Assembly (NCBI GenBank): GCA_002733125.1
Contig: NVUM01000010.1
Span: forward strand, 45,368 to 101,248
DNA: 55,881 nt
Source of the DNA: Porticoccus sp.
GTDB lineage: Bacteria; Pseudomonadota; Gammaproteobacteria; Pseudomonadales; Porticoccaceae
Reading direction: 5' to 3'
Each line of letters starts with the position of its first letter. Position 1 is the first letter of the stretch. Made by a program: the position numbers and the translations under genes. Below, one piece after another: positions 18,460-27,378 of the stretch. The notes under the pieces were generated by a model. It was not told the origin of the DNA. It made no database searches and saw only the letters and a program-made list of their open reading frames with translations.

Positions 18460-18852
18460 CTAATCGTCGCTGACAAACCTGCCAGAGGTCACAAATACCA
18501 CCCGCCGGTGCAGGGGATAATTAATAGCCAATGCCACTAGAGTCGCCACCAATATCCTCGCCAGCAAATAATCCAGCGCAAAATAGGCCACCAGGGTCAA
18601 CACCCCGACCACATTGGCTGCGGCGGCAATCAGACAAACCAGCATATAGCTGTAGATCTGCCAGCCAATACCCTCCCGGTGGGCATTGAAAGTCCAGCGG
18701 CGGTTGAGAAAAAAGTTTACCAGCCCGCCACTGATCGGCCCAGCCGCCACGGCAAACGCCAGCGGCAGACCCAACACCTGAAAACACAGCATCATCACCA
18801 GAAAATCGATAGCCGTGGCCACCACAGCCGATGTCTGCGCCCGAAAAAACAT
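18460..18852 (-). CDS. GtrA-like membrane protein (inositol operon)
   Basis: Small four-helix membrane protein of the GtrA family, whose studied members are thought to help move lipid-linked sugars across the inner membrane. I start it at ATG 18852, five bases after the upstream stop; longer readings overlap that gene and add a Cys-rich stretch without homology. The 130 residues hold helices near 8-28, 32-50, 65-90 and 95-115, with the family's NFFLNRRWTF motif near residue 46. It sits between the CDP-alcohol phosphotransferase and inositol-phosphate synthase genes, so its cargo may be an inositol lipid or a lipid-linked glycan built on it. Confidence 0.82.
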   Translation of the reverse strand: MFFRAQTSAVVATAIDFLVMMLCFQVLGLPLAFAVAAGPISGGLVNFFLNRRWTFNAHREGIGWQIYSYMLVCLIAAAANVVGVLTLVAYFALDYLLARILVATLVALAINYPLHRRVVFVTSGRFVSDD

Positions 18853-18856
18853 CCCG

Positions 18857-19633
18857 TCAGCCCGCCCGTGCCGACAGGTACAGCGCTCTGAACCGCAGTG
18901 CTGCAGAGACATTACCCAGTACGGCCAGGACCCAGATCACCAGCAACAACGGCAAGCCCTGCGGCCAGAATGCCGAGGCCGCCAATCCCAGCAATAGATA
19001 CACATAGCGCTCCGTGCGCTTCATGACACCCCGGGGGACAGTCAACGTCATGGCCTCCGCCTTGGCGGTGGTGTAACTGATCATGAATGAACCGTGAATG
19101 GCCAGCAGACAACCCAGCAGGGCCCAGGTCTGATGGCGGAAAAACAGCGCACACCCGGCCAGCAACATAAAATCCACATAGCGATCAATAGTCGAATCGA
19201 GCACCACACCACCGCGATCTGCAGTCGCCTGCAACCGCGCCAGCATCCCGTCCAGCACATCGCTGACACCGGACAACAGAGCCAGGAAAAAACCGTAGCC
19301 AAAATGGCCGAGGGCAATCGACACCGCGGCAAGCAGGCCGAACAGCAAAGACACGAACGTGACCTGATTGGGTGTTACCGAACAGCGCTGCAACAGTCTC
19401 ACCAGCGGCTCGACACACCAAACGGCAAAATTCATCACCCCCTTGCCGAGCAGCGCACTACCACCCTGACGGTCCACCCGCTCATAGCGTTTGAAACCTC
19501 CGCCAGCTAACCCCCGCAGAAAATAAATCAGGCCTAGTGACAGCATCAGAATAAATACCGCCAGAACGATCCATGCCTCACCCTTTATCACCGCGAGCAC
19601 CCGGGAACCTGACCGGCTCCAGTCGGCAACCAT
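18857..19633 (-). CDS. CDP-alcohol phosphotransferase, probable inositol phospholipid synthase
   Basis: Integral membrane enzyme that moves a phosphatidyl (or similar) group from a CDP-alcohol to an acceptor hydroxyl. The complete family signature is present: D125, D128-G129, A132-R133, G142, D146 and D150 (DVLDGMLAR then GVVLDSTID). The 258 residues have an extra N-terminal helix (about 20-40) and five to six helices from residue 65. Co-transcription with inositol-phosphate synthase suggests inositol phosphate or inositol as acceptor, giving phosphatidylinositol (phosphate); phosphatidylglycerol-type or di-inositol-phosphate products remain possible. No strong Shine-Dalgarno precedes ATG 19633, and the operon promoter would lie in 19634-19870. 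Confidence 0.85.
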   Translation of the reverse strand: MVADWSRSGSRVLAVIKGEAWIVLAVFILMLSLGLIYFLRGLAGGGFKRYERVDRQGGSALLGKGVMNFAVWCVEPLVRLLQRCSVTPNQVTFVSLLFGLLAAVSIALGHFGYGFFLALLSGVSDVLDGMLARLQATADRGGVVLDSTIDRYVDFMLLAGCALFFRHQTWALLGCLLAIHGSFMISYTTAKAEAMTLTVPRGVMKRTERYVYLLLGLAASAFWPQGLPLLLVIWVLAVLGNVSAALRFRALYLSARAG

Positions 19634-19874
19634 TGACGGCGAATTCGCCCGAATAACATGCCAAGCAACATGGTTATTTTTATCTCACCTTTTACCAGCT
19701 TCTACGGTTAACGGGAACATTGTCGCCCGGCCCCTCAACACCGGCCATTATAGGAAGGTCAAGGGCCGCTTCCCACCGTTTATTTCAAACCGATGACACC
19801 CGTTGCACTGAGGGATGATAATTTGATCCAGCGCAACGATCTGCCACATATTTATCAAAGCGACTGTTTCATTT

Positions 19875-19893
19875 AATAATAAATCTCATTACC
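19875..19893 (+). promoter_or_regulatory. Fur-box-like sequence ahead of fbpA
   Basis: Nineteen bases in an AT-rich stretch 31 bases before the fbpA start agree with the Fur consensus at 13 of 19 positions, including ATAAT on the left and TCATTA on the right. An iron-uptake operon directly downstream fits Fur repression. Confidence 0.55.
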
Positions 19894-19924
19894 ATTAAGG
19901 GTTATTGCTACCGGAGAGGGTGTT

Positions 19925-20950
19925 ATGCAAATCAGTACGCGTTTTCATCACTGTATTCTGGGCCTGCTTCTGGCCTGCTCCACTGCGGCTGCCTCAGCCG
20001 CTGAAGTCAACTTGTATTCCGCACGGATCGAGGCGCTGATCAAACCGTTGCTGGACACCTTTACCGAGCAGACCGGTATCGAGGTCAATCTGGTCACCGG
20101 CGACGCCGACGGCCTGATTCAGCGCCTGAAGAGTGAAGGCCGCAACTCCCCCGCAGACATCCTGCTCACCACCGATGTGGGCCGCCTGTACCGGGCCAAA
20201 GAGGCCAACCTGACCCAATCGGTGGAATCGGCCACACTGGAGCAGAATATTCCCGTGATGTATCGCGATGACAGCAACCACTGGTTTGGTCTGTCCCTGC
20301 GTGCGCGGCCCATCCTTTACGTCAAGGACAAAGTGGATCCGGCCGAACTGAACCGCTACGAAGACCTCAGCGATCCCAAGTGGAAAGGCAAAATCTGTAT
20401 TCGCTCTTCCAACAATGTTTACAACCAGTCCATGGTGGCATCACTGATCGCCGCCAATGGTCTGGAGGCCACCGAGGAGTGGGCCAAGGGGCTGGTGGCG
20501 AACTTCGCCATGCCACCCAGAGGTGGTGACCGCGACCAGATCAAGGCAGCGGCGGCTGGCCAGTGCGATCTGGCCATCGCCAACACCTATTACCTGGCGG
20601 GCATGCTCACCAGCGATGACGAAGAGCAGCGGGCTGCCGCCGAGAAAATGGCCGTGTTCTGGCCCAACCAGGATGGTCGTGGCGCTCACGTCAACATCTC
20701 CGGTGCTGCCGTCACTGCCTCGGCACCCAACCGCGACAACGCCATTGCCCTGCTGGAATTTTTAAGCACTGATGCGGCGCAATCCTGGTATGCACGTGAA
20801 AATGGTGAATACCCCATCCGCGACGATATCGAGATCGGACCGGTACTGTGCAGCTGGGGCACCTTCAAGGCGGACCCGGTGGAACTGTATAAGCTGGGCG
20901 CCGGCAATAGCGAGGCCCTGCGCCTGATGGATCGGGCCGGCTGGCGCTAG
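19925..20950 (+). CDS. fbpA: Iron(III) ABC importer, periplasmic binding protein
   Basis: Binds ferric iron in the periplasm and delivers it to the FbpB permease. The 341 residues begin with a signal peptide (cleavage near residue 26, ASAA) followed by EVNLYSARIEALIKPLLDTF, typical of the FbpA/AfuA group. The tandem tyrosines that bind iron are visible in ANTYYLAGML near residue 221. GGAGAGGGTGTT precedes ATG 19925. First gene of a three-gene operon (fbpA-fbpB-fbpC) behind a Fur-like box. Confidence 0.93.
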   Translation: MQISTRFHHCILGLLLACSTAAASAAEVNLYSARIEALIKPLLDTFTEQTGIEVNLVTGDADGLIQRLKSEGRNSPADILLTTDVGRLYRAKEANLTQSVESATLEQNIPVMYRDDSNHWFGLSLRARPILYVKDKVDPAELNRYEDLSDPKWKGKICIRSSNNVYNQSMVASLIAANGLEATEEWAKGLVANFAMPPRGGDRDQIKAAAAGQCDLAIANTYYLAGMLTSDDEEQRAAAEKMAVFWPNQDGRGAHVNISGAAVTASAPNRDNAIALLEFLSTDAAQSWYARENGEYPIRDDIEIGPVLCSWGTFKADPVELYKLGAGNSEALRLMDRAGWR

Positions 20951-20970
20951 CAGCCCGCCAGGCCCCCTCC

Positions 20971-22635
20971 ATGCCAGATTCTCCACGACAACAACAGACG
21001 CTGATCAGTACCGGCGCAGTGCTTCTGGCACTGCTGCTGGCACTGCCGGTGATTGTCGTGGTGAGCTACGTGTTTGTGCCCACCGGGGAAATCTGGAGCC
21101 ATCTGGCCGCCACGGTGCTGCCGGACTACATTGTGAACTCACTGCTGCTGATGCTTGGCGTCGCCATCGGCACCCTGCTGATCGGAGTGAGCACCGGCTG
21201 GCTCACCAGCATGTGCCAGTTTCCCGGCCGGGGCCTGTTTGAATGGGCCCTACTGCTGCCCATGGCCATGCCTGCCTACATCATCGCCTACACCTACACC
21301 GGCATGCTGGACTTCTCGGGGCCGGTACAAACCACCCTGCGGGAACTCACCGGCTGGGGCTTCGGGGATTATTATTTCCCCGATCTCCGCTCGATCGAAG
21401 GGGCCGCCATCATGCTCACATTGGTGCTCTACCCCTACGTTTACCTGCTCAGCCGCGCCGCTTTCCTCAATCAGTCCATCTGCGTGCTGGATGCCAGCCG
21501 CACCCTCGGCAACGGCCCCTGGCGCACCTTCCTGTTTGTCGCCCTGCCATTGGCCCGACCGGCGATTATCGCCGGGCTGTCACTGGCATTGATGGAAACC
21601 CTCGCAGACTTTGGCACCGTGCAATATTTCGGAGTCTCCACCTTTACCACCGGCATCTTCCGCACCTGGTTCGGCATGGGCAGTGCCGCCGCCGCCGCCC
21701 AACTGGCTGCAGGACTGATGTGTTTCGTGATGATTCTGATTCTGGTGGAACGCTACTCCCGACGCCGCGCCCGTTACCACCACACCAGCCGCCGCCACCA
21801 GGATATCCACCGCTATTCACTGCGGGGCATGCGGGCCGTTGCCGCAAGCGGCTTCTGCTTCGGTATCGTCGCATTGGGATTTCTGCTGCCCGCCACTCAA
21901 CTGCTGAGCTGGACAGTCAGCGTTGCCGACCAAGTCCTCGACGCGCGGTTCATGGGACTGGTGACAAACAGCCTCGAGCTGGCCAGCTACGCCGCCGTGC
22001 TGGCTCTGCTGCTGGCTTTACTGCTGGCCTACAGCCAGCGACTGTTTCCGGGCAAGGTTTTGCAGGGTGCCGTCCGGCTGGCAGGCATGGGCTACGCGGT
22101 ACCCGGCCCGGTGATTGCCGTGGGTGTGATGATTCCGTTTTCCTTTATCGACAACAGCATCGACGGCTGGGCGCGCAGCAATTTCGATATCTCCACCGGA
22201 CTCATGCTCAGTGGCACCGTGGTGGCCGTGATTTTTGCCTACCTGACCCGGTTTCTCGGCGTATCGCTGCAAACGGTGGACAGCGGCCTGAGCAAAATCA
22301 CCCCATCCATGGACGAAGCCGGTCGCTCCTTCGGTTATGGCCCCCTGCAAATCCTCAGACAGGTGCATGTGCCGATGCTGAAAGGGTCCCTGCTCACCGC
22401 CCTGCTGCTGGTCTTTGTCGACGTCCTGAAAGAGCTCCCGGCCACCCTGATTTTGAGGCCCTTCAACTTCAATACCCTCGCCGTGCGCGCCTACGAACTG
22501 GCATCGGATGAACGCCTCGCCGAAGCCGCGCCCGCTGCACTGGCCATCGTCGCTGCTGGTATACTGCCGGTCATCTTGATCAGTTGGACCATTACCCGGA
22601 CCCGCCGGGTGGCCGTCACCAGGGATACCCCATGA
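20971..22635 (+). CDS. fbpB: Iron(III) ABC importer, fused permease
   Basis: Inner-membrane channel of the ferric importer. The 554 residues consist of two permease halves in one chain, the usual FbpB plan: about six helices in 15-265 and about six in 285-540. Each half has a BPD_transp loop with the EAA-like motif (LDASRTLGNGPWRTF near 174 and MDEAGRSFGYGPLQIL near 446). It starts 20 bases after fbpA, and its stop is followed one base later by the fbpC start. A 422-residue opposite-composition frame inside it (21243-22511) is a coding shadow. Confidence 0.93.
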   Translation: MPDSPRQQQTLISTGAVLLALLLALPVIVVVSYVFVPTGEIWSHLAATVLPDYIVNSLLLMLGVAIGTLLIGVSTGWLTSMCQFPGRGLFEWALLLPMAMPAYIIAYTYTGMLDFSGPVQTTLRELTGWGFGDYYFPDLRSIEGAAIMLTLVLYPYVYLLSRAAFLNQSICVLDASRTLGNGPWRTFLFVALPLARPAIIAGLSLALMETLADFGTVQYFGVSTFTTGIFRTWFGMGSAAAAAQLAAGLMCFVMILILVERYSRRRARYHHTSRRHQDIHRYSLRGMRAVAASGFCFGIVALGFLLPATQLLSWTVSVADQVLDARFMGLVTNSLELASYAAVLALLLALLLAYSQRLFPGKVLQGAVRLAGMGYAVPGPVIAVGVMIPFSFIDNSIDGWARSNFDISTGLMLSGTVVAVIFAYLTRFLGVSLQTVDSGLSKITPSMDEAGRSFGYGPLQILRQVHVPMLKGSLLTALLLVFVDVLKELPATLILRPFNFNTLAVRAYELASDERLAEAAPAALAIVAAGILPVILISWTITRTRRVAVTRDTP

Positions 22636-22636
22636 C

Positions 22637-23704
22637 ATGACATCGCAACTCACCGTCACGGACCTGCAAATCAACTACGCCGGGACAAGTATCCTGCAAC
22701 ATATTTCCTTCTCCCTCGAAGCGGGTGAAATCGCCTGCCTTGTCGGGCCGTCAGGCTGCGGTAAAACCTCCCTGTTGAGAGCCATTGCAGGCTTCGAACC
22801 GATTTCCGCCGGACAGATCGAACTGCGCGGTCGGATCGTCTCCGGCCCCGACAAAACACTGCCGCCGGAACAGCGCCACATCGGCATGGTGTTTCAGGAC
22901 TTTGCCCTGTTCCCCCACCTCACCGTAGCCAGGAACATCGCCTTCGGTCTGCGCAAAATGCCGCGCGGGCAGCGTCGGCAGCGGGTCGACGAACTGCTCA
23001 AACTGGTGGAGATGCAGGATGCCCGCAACCACTATCCCCACCAGCTTTCCGGCGGCCAGCAACAGCGCATCGCACTGGCGCGCGCCATGGCGCCGCGCCC
23101 GGATATTCTGATGCTCGACGAACCTTTTTCCAGTATGGACTCGGAACTGCGCGAACAACTGGCCCGCGACGTGCGCCAACTACTGCGCAAAGATGGCATC
23201 ACCGCCATTCTGGTGACCCACGACCAGAACGAAGCCTTTGCCATGGCAGACCATATCGGCGTACTGGGGGAAGGTTCACTACACCAGTGGGGCACCGGGT
23301 TTGACCTCTACCACCGCCCCGCCGACCGGTTTGTCGCCGACTTCATCGGCCAGGGTGTGCTACTGCCGGGCATGATCATCAACGATAAACAGGTGCGCAC
23401 CGAACTGGGGATCGTCACCGGTGATCTCGAACCCGGCGAAGCCACCTCACCTGCCAAAATAGTCGATCTGTTGCTGCGCCCCGACGACGTCATTCACGTT
23501 GAGGACAGCCACCTGCAAGCTGAAATCGTCGCCAGGGCCTTTCGCGGTGCTGTATACCTCTACACCCTGCGCCTGGAGAGCGGCCAGAAAGTGCTCTGCC
23601 TGGTGCAGAGCCATCACCAACACGAAATCGGTGAAATGCTCGGTATCCGTCTGGAGGCGGACCACCTGCCGGTCTTCAGGCGGCACACCTCCCCGGCAAC
23701 CTGA
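22637..23704 (+). CDS. fbpC: Iron(III) ABC importer, ATP-binding protein
   Basis: Powers the FbpAB ferric importer. The 355 residues have Walker A (GPSGCGKTS, near 36), signature (LSGGQQQRIALARAM, near 136), Walker B (ILMLDEPFSSMD, near 156) and switch His (LVTHDQNEAFAM, near 193). Residues 240-355 form the C-terminal regulatory TOBE-type domain seen in FbpC-like ATPases. The start ATG lies within the end of fbpB, with a one-base gap after its stop, so translation is coupled. Last gene of the operon. Confidence 0.94.
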   Translation: MTSQLTVTDLQINYAGTSILQHISFSLEAGEIACLVGPSGCGKTSLLRAIAGFEPISAGQIELRGRIVSGPDKTLPPEQRHIGMVFQDFALFPHLTVARNIAFGLRKMPRGQRRQRVDELLKLVEMQDARNHYPHQLSGGQQQRIALARAMAPRPDILMLDEPFSSMDSELREQLARDVRQLLRKDGITAILVTHDQNEAFAMADHIGVLGEGSLHQWGTGFDLYHRPADRFVADFIGQGVLLPGMIINDKQVRTELGIVTGDLEPGEATSPAKIVDLLLRPDDVIHVEDSHLQAEIVARAFRGAVYLYTLRLESGQKVLCLVQSHHQHEIGEMLGIRLEADHLPVFRRHTSPAT

Positions 23705-23865
23705 CACCCCCCGGTCACCTACACCGGGCGCCGTTGAAAAAACCACAAAACTCCGCTCTGCTATCTATCCAGACGGCTTTTGCCGGATTACACTTCGCAC
23801 AGCTAATCTGCCCAGGCGCCGACTCGACCAACCCCTAAAAATAATAACTTTTTTAATAATCATTG

Positions 23866-25365
23866 ATGCTAAGAAAAACCTGCAAGGATGTGGTGCTGTT
23901 CCCCATCACCATTTATCGGGCCTGTCTGTGGCTCCCTGCGCGGCTGCGTGGCGAGCGGTGGCACCCCCGCGTCAACACGGCTCTCGGCCTGCTGCTTTAC
24001 GGCCTGTTTGGCCTGCCGCTGTCCATCCTGCTGTCACTTGAAATACTGATCGTCATCAATACCCAACTGATGGCACAACCGATGGATGACGACGAAGCCA
24101 CACAGAAACCGCTCTCATCGACCAGCTACAGCCCCACTCACCATTGGCCCGGCAGGACACTGGAGGAATGGCCCACAGACCTACAGGTCACACTGCCCGG
24201 GTATGTGGACGATGCAACCCCACCGCCGGACCCGACACTGCCACGCGACCAGTTCTATGACCAGCTACTGGCAAGCTACAGCCCCACCATCCTTCACAAA
24301 ATGGGGCACGAACCCCTATGGGACATTCCCACCGACATCTTCTTCGACGGCGACACCAACCCGCGCAACAACGTGAGCAATGCCCTGAGCCTTGGCACAG
24401 TGCCCGCCGTGGTCCACGGCGAAGTCATCGCCGAAACCGATGACGCCTACTACCTCGCCTACATGCTCTATCACGTCAAGGACTACGATTTGCCCGTGCG
24501 GGAAGCCATCTCCGACGCCACTTTTCACGACGGCGACAACGAAGGCATTCAATTGCGCATCGACAAGGCCAGCATGCAGATCACCCTGGTGGAAACCTGG
24601 TTCCACAACCGTTTCTTCCTGTGCAACCGCACCGGCGAATCCCAGGGCACCGAACCCATCCAGACCCGCGCCCTGTTCGAGGGCGGCACCCACCTCGTCC
24701 TGTTCGTCCAGAGCATGGGGCACGGCGTGCGCTGCGCCAGCCCGGCAGATTTTGACGACTTGGCCAGCAACAGCAAAATCCTGCGACTGGCCAGCGACCG
24801 GGACAAGCTGATTGCACCCGGCATCAACGACCACACCGAGTACAATATCGGCTACCGGCTCGCCAGCCTGAAGCCCTGGTACCGCCTGGCCAAAACCCAC
24901 GCCGGCTCCGGCAATGACTTCACGACCCTGTTCGAAGACACCATCGTGCTGGGCACAGATTCCACCGGCAAGGAAATTCAGATCGGCAAATTCTTCGCCG
25001 CCAACGATTTCGAAAAGCGCGCCTGGTCACGCCCCAAGCCACCCTGGGCGTGGGACGATCGCTGGGACGACATCCCAGTCGCCCTGTGGCACTTCCACCC
25101 CGCACTGGCCTTCAACAGCCACACCGGTGAAGCCTACTCGGAGAAATATCACTACAATGCACCGATCAGCCTGATCTTCACTGCCGAAGAAAGAAAAACC
25201 GTGCTCACCAGCCTGCTGAGCGAACACTACCAGCATGCACCCCAGCGACTGGCGAGAAAAACCAACCCGGTAAACCGACAGCCGTCGTTACCGCCTGCAA
25301 AAAAACCGGGCATCGGGGTACAGGTCAAGCGCTATATGAACTATGTGATTCATTCGTTGGGATAG
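23866..25365 (+). CDS. Unrecognised protein with N-terminal membrane segment
   Basis: I do not recognise this 499-residue protein with confidence. It has a basic N-terminus, a hydrophobic segment at about 35-60 (LGLLLYGLFGLPLSILLSLEILIVI), a hydrophilic linker, and a soluble domain rich in Asp, His and Trp from about residue 130. A HDGDNEGIQLRID segment followed by VETWFHN and later SMGHGV loosely recalls the HDGDWE/H-G-H signature of NPP1/Vps62-like proteins, so a secreted or periplasmic enzyme or binding domain is possible. Upstream is AT-rich with no clear Shine-Dalgarno and a half Fur-like site (23855-23864). It follows fbpC by 160 bases on the same strand, and AT-rich DNA follows it. Confidence 0.7.
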   Translation: MLRKTCKDVVLFPITIYRACLWLPARLRGERWHPRVNTALGLLLYGLFGLPLSILLSLEILIVINTQLMAQPMDDDEATQKPLSSTSYSPTHHWPGRTLEEWPTDLQVTLPGYVDDATPPPDPTLPRDQFYDQLLASYSPTILHKMGHEPLWDIPTDIFFDGDTNPRNNVSNALSLGTVPAVVHGEVIAETDDAYYLAYMLYHVKDYDLPVREAISDATFHDGDNEGIQLRIDKASMQITLVETWFHNRFFLCNRTGESQGTEPIQTRALFEGGTHLVLFVQSMGHGVRCASPADFDDLASNSKILRLASDRDKLIAPGINDHTEYNIGYRLASLKPWYRLAKTHAGSGNDFTTLFEDTIVLGTDSTGKEIQIGKFFAANDFEKRAWSRPKPPWAWDDRWDDIPVALWHFHPALAFNSHTGEAYSEKYHYNAPISLIFTAEERKTVLTSLLSEHYQHAPQRLARKTNPVNRQPSLPPAKKPGIGVQVKRYMNYVIHSLG

Positions 25366-25480
25366 CCCGTAATTCCCTAGGTAAACACAGTGTGGGACAG
25401 ATTAAAAACAAGGGTATGAAGATAGAATCTATTGGAAATACTGATTAACTCAAAAAAAGAAAATAAAAGTGCGCGGCGAC

Positions 25481-26059
25481 TTATGGTTTTTGTGCTATAA
25501 AATAAGTTTCATTGTATATAAAATAGTTTCCAAAGAATTTTGGGAAAGGAAATGACCCAGATCTTGTTCGAACAAGGCCTACACGCCCACAAAGATCCTC
25601 AAGCTTTTCCACGCCGTAGAATTCAACATGGGTTTCATCGCTCAAATAACCTTTTAATTGAGGAACAATAATCAGCAACTTACCGCCCTGCTTCAAATAG
25701 CCAACGTATTTCTCAAGCAGACCAACGGCATCAGCCATAGATAAATGCTCAATCACATGTGAAAACAATATCGAATCAAAATATTCGTGCCGTTCGAAGA
25801 GATCACCATAAAGAACTGCATCCAGCCCACGATCTTTACAGTAGCTAACACATTCTTCTATGACATCCACACCGATCGAACCGGGCTTAAGATGCCTTAG
25901 ATTTCTCCCCAAACCACAACCTACCTCCAATGTTTTTCCAAGATTTTGAAATTTCAAAAAAAGAATATAAGGGAGCCTTAAACCAAAAAAACTCTTCCAC
26001 CACGCTTCTTGTTTTTTTTTCAAATATAAAAAATAAGAGACATCATAGTTTTTTTTCAT
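25481..26059 (-). CDS. Class I SAM-dependent methyltransferase
   Basis: Probably methylates a sugar or glycan intermediate. The 192 residues from ATG 26059 have SAM motif I (LEVGCGLGRNL, near 40), an acidic second-strand end (GVDVIEEC) and a motif IV/post-I region (SILFSHVIEHL) of the ubiE/Methyltransf_11 kind, then KQGGKLLIIVPQ. The longer reading to 26146 overlaps the GtrA gene by 100 bases and starts with unrelated hydrophobic residues, so I prefer 26059, which overlaps it by 17. Last gene of the leftward glycosylation cluster. Confidence 0.83.
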   Translation of the reverse strand: MKKNYDVSYFLYLKKKQEAWWKSFFGLRLPYILFLKFQNLGKTLEVGCGLGRNLRHLKPGSIGVDVIEECVSYCKDRGLDAVLYGDLFERHEYFDSILFSHVIEHLSMADAVGLLEKYVGYLKQGGKLLIIVPQLKGYLSDETHVEFYGVEKLEDLCGRVGLVRTRSGSFPFPKFFGNYFIYNETYFIAQKP

Positions 26060-26465
26060 TAAAAACAAACCATCTAAACAAAAGAAAAGACATAAGCGCG
26101 CAAACAAAAGTGGCGACAAATCCACTAAAATATTTATCTGAACCAACTTGAAGAAGTAAAGTTTGAATTGAAATATTTAAAACATAAACTGCAGAAAAAA
26201 GAAAAATATATTTTATAAAATTAGCGCTTTTAACATTGAAAACATATATTTTATTCACATGATATCCGTAGGTTACAGTGATAACCCCAGCAAATAAGGT
26301 CGAAAGGGTGTAATTAATACCCAGAAAAAGAAAGAATGCAAAAAGCAAATACGCAATACACGTGTTCACCCCCCCGGCAAATATATACTTTGCTAGGCGT
26401 GCATCCATACGCGACAAGATATTCTTACATGCCCGCATCACGACGCCACCGACGCTTGCGTCCAT
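26043..26465 (-). CDS. GtrA-like flippase-type membrane protein (glycan cluster)
   Basis: Second, unrelated-looking GtrA family member of the window. Up to 140 residues with four hydrophobic segments (about 26-48, 50-68, 83-105, 112-132), motif GYHVNKIYVFN between helices two and three, and the basic FRWFVFNEKK end. Family members act with a GtrB-type polyprenyl-phosphate glycosyltransferase, and one is encoded two genes upstream (27368-28366). Start is uncertain: ATG 26465, 26438 (weak GGTGG ahead) or 26408 are possible. Confidence 0.8.
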   Translation of the reverse strand: MDASVGGVVMRACKNILSRMDARLAKYIFAGGVNTCIAYLLFAFFLFLGINYTLSTLFAGVITVTYGYHVNKIYVFNVKSANFIKYIFLFSAVYVLNISIQTLLLQVGSDKYFSGFVATFVCALMSFLLFRWFVFNEKKL

Positions 26466-26544
26466 TTACCGATAAAAGTTTTAATGATCGACCACCTTCT
26501 AACAAAAACTAAAAGACAATTTTGCCTAGTAAAAAAATCTAAGC

Positions 26545-27378
26545 CTACAAAAATATTTTATAAAAAATATACCTTAGAGTCTGATTGTATAGCGACATGG
26601 TATTACCCAACCAGTAGTCAAACAAAGAAATTCGGATGACTCCACCACTCCTAATATTTTTTGAAAATTCAACAAAACAAGCGGCTTGAGACCTCGACAG
26701 CTGATAACTAGCTGTTTCTCGGTAAACCCTGAAAGCAGATAACCTTCGGCTTAAGATAAAAGCATCGCCCAACAACAGCAGCTTGGAATAAAACTCCAAA
26801 TCAATTAGATAGAAATTTCCTTCAAACCTGATATTCGCATCACGAATCACATCTAGCCTGACCATGACTGCATGTGGCTCACCGATAAGATTAGTGCCTT
26901 TGCGAAGACAAGACTGCAATAACTTCCCTCCTGAAACCCGCATATCTTTACGAAACCGAGCTGGAGAAAAAACAACCCTACCATCTTTATCGATAACGTC
27001 TCTATTCGAAGCTACTAAAACTGCTCGATCATTCTCAACCAACATGTTGACTTGTACCGCAACACATTCTTCGTACAACACATCGTCATGGCAAACTATT
27101 TTAAAAAAGCTACCCTCGGCAAGATCGATAAGTTTGCTCCATGTTTTTTGCGGCCCCAAGTTAGACTCATTTTGGAACACCTTGATTCTCAGATCATCAA
27201 TTGATCCAATCATCTTCATGGTTGAGTCTGTAGAACAATCGTCCAGAATTATTATTTCGATGTTTTTATACGATTGATTAACGATAGAATTTATGGTTTT
27301 TTTTATATATTTTTCAGCGTTAAAAGTTGGAATACAAATGCTAACTAAAGGATCGTTATTTTGAGGGCTACTCTGCAT
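26545..27378 (-). CDS. Family 2 glycosyltransferase
   Basis: Inverting GT-A sugar transferase that acts at the cytoplasmic face. From ATG 27378 (277 residues) it shows the GT2 opening VSICIPTFNAEKYIKKTINS, NIEIIILDDCSTDST with the nucleotide-binding Asp, and a VCHDDVLY motif in the DxD position near residue 95. The C-terminus is soluble. The start overlaps the end of the GtrB-like gene by 11 bases, implying coupled translation; a start at 27411 would overlap more. Sugar and acceptor unknown. Confidence 0.87.
   Translation of the reverse strand: MQSSPQNNDPLVSICIPTFNAEKYIKKTINSIVNQSYKNIEIIILDDCSTDSTMKMIGSIDDLRIKVFQNESNLGPQKTWSKLIDLAEGSFFKIVCHDDVLYEECVAVQVNMLVENDRAVLVASNRDVIDKDGRVVFSPARFRKDMRVSGGKLLQSCLRKGTNLIGEPHAVMVRLDVIRDANIRFEGNFYLIDLEFYSKLLLLGDAFILSRRLSAFRVYRETASYQLSRSQAACFVEFSKNIRSGGVIRISLFDYWLGNTMSLYNQTLRYIFYKIFL

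Noticed and set aside
21243-22511. A 422-residue open frame inside fbpB on the same strand
   Set aside because: It is rich in Pro, Arg, His and Gly, has no ribosome site or homology, and overlaps a complete permease. It is a shadow of GC-rich coding.
23705-23760. Hairpin after fbpC (CCCGGT with ACCGGG)
   Set aside because: The stem is only six pairs and A, not T, follows on the plus strand, so it is not a convincing terminator.
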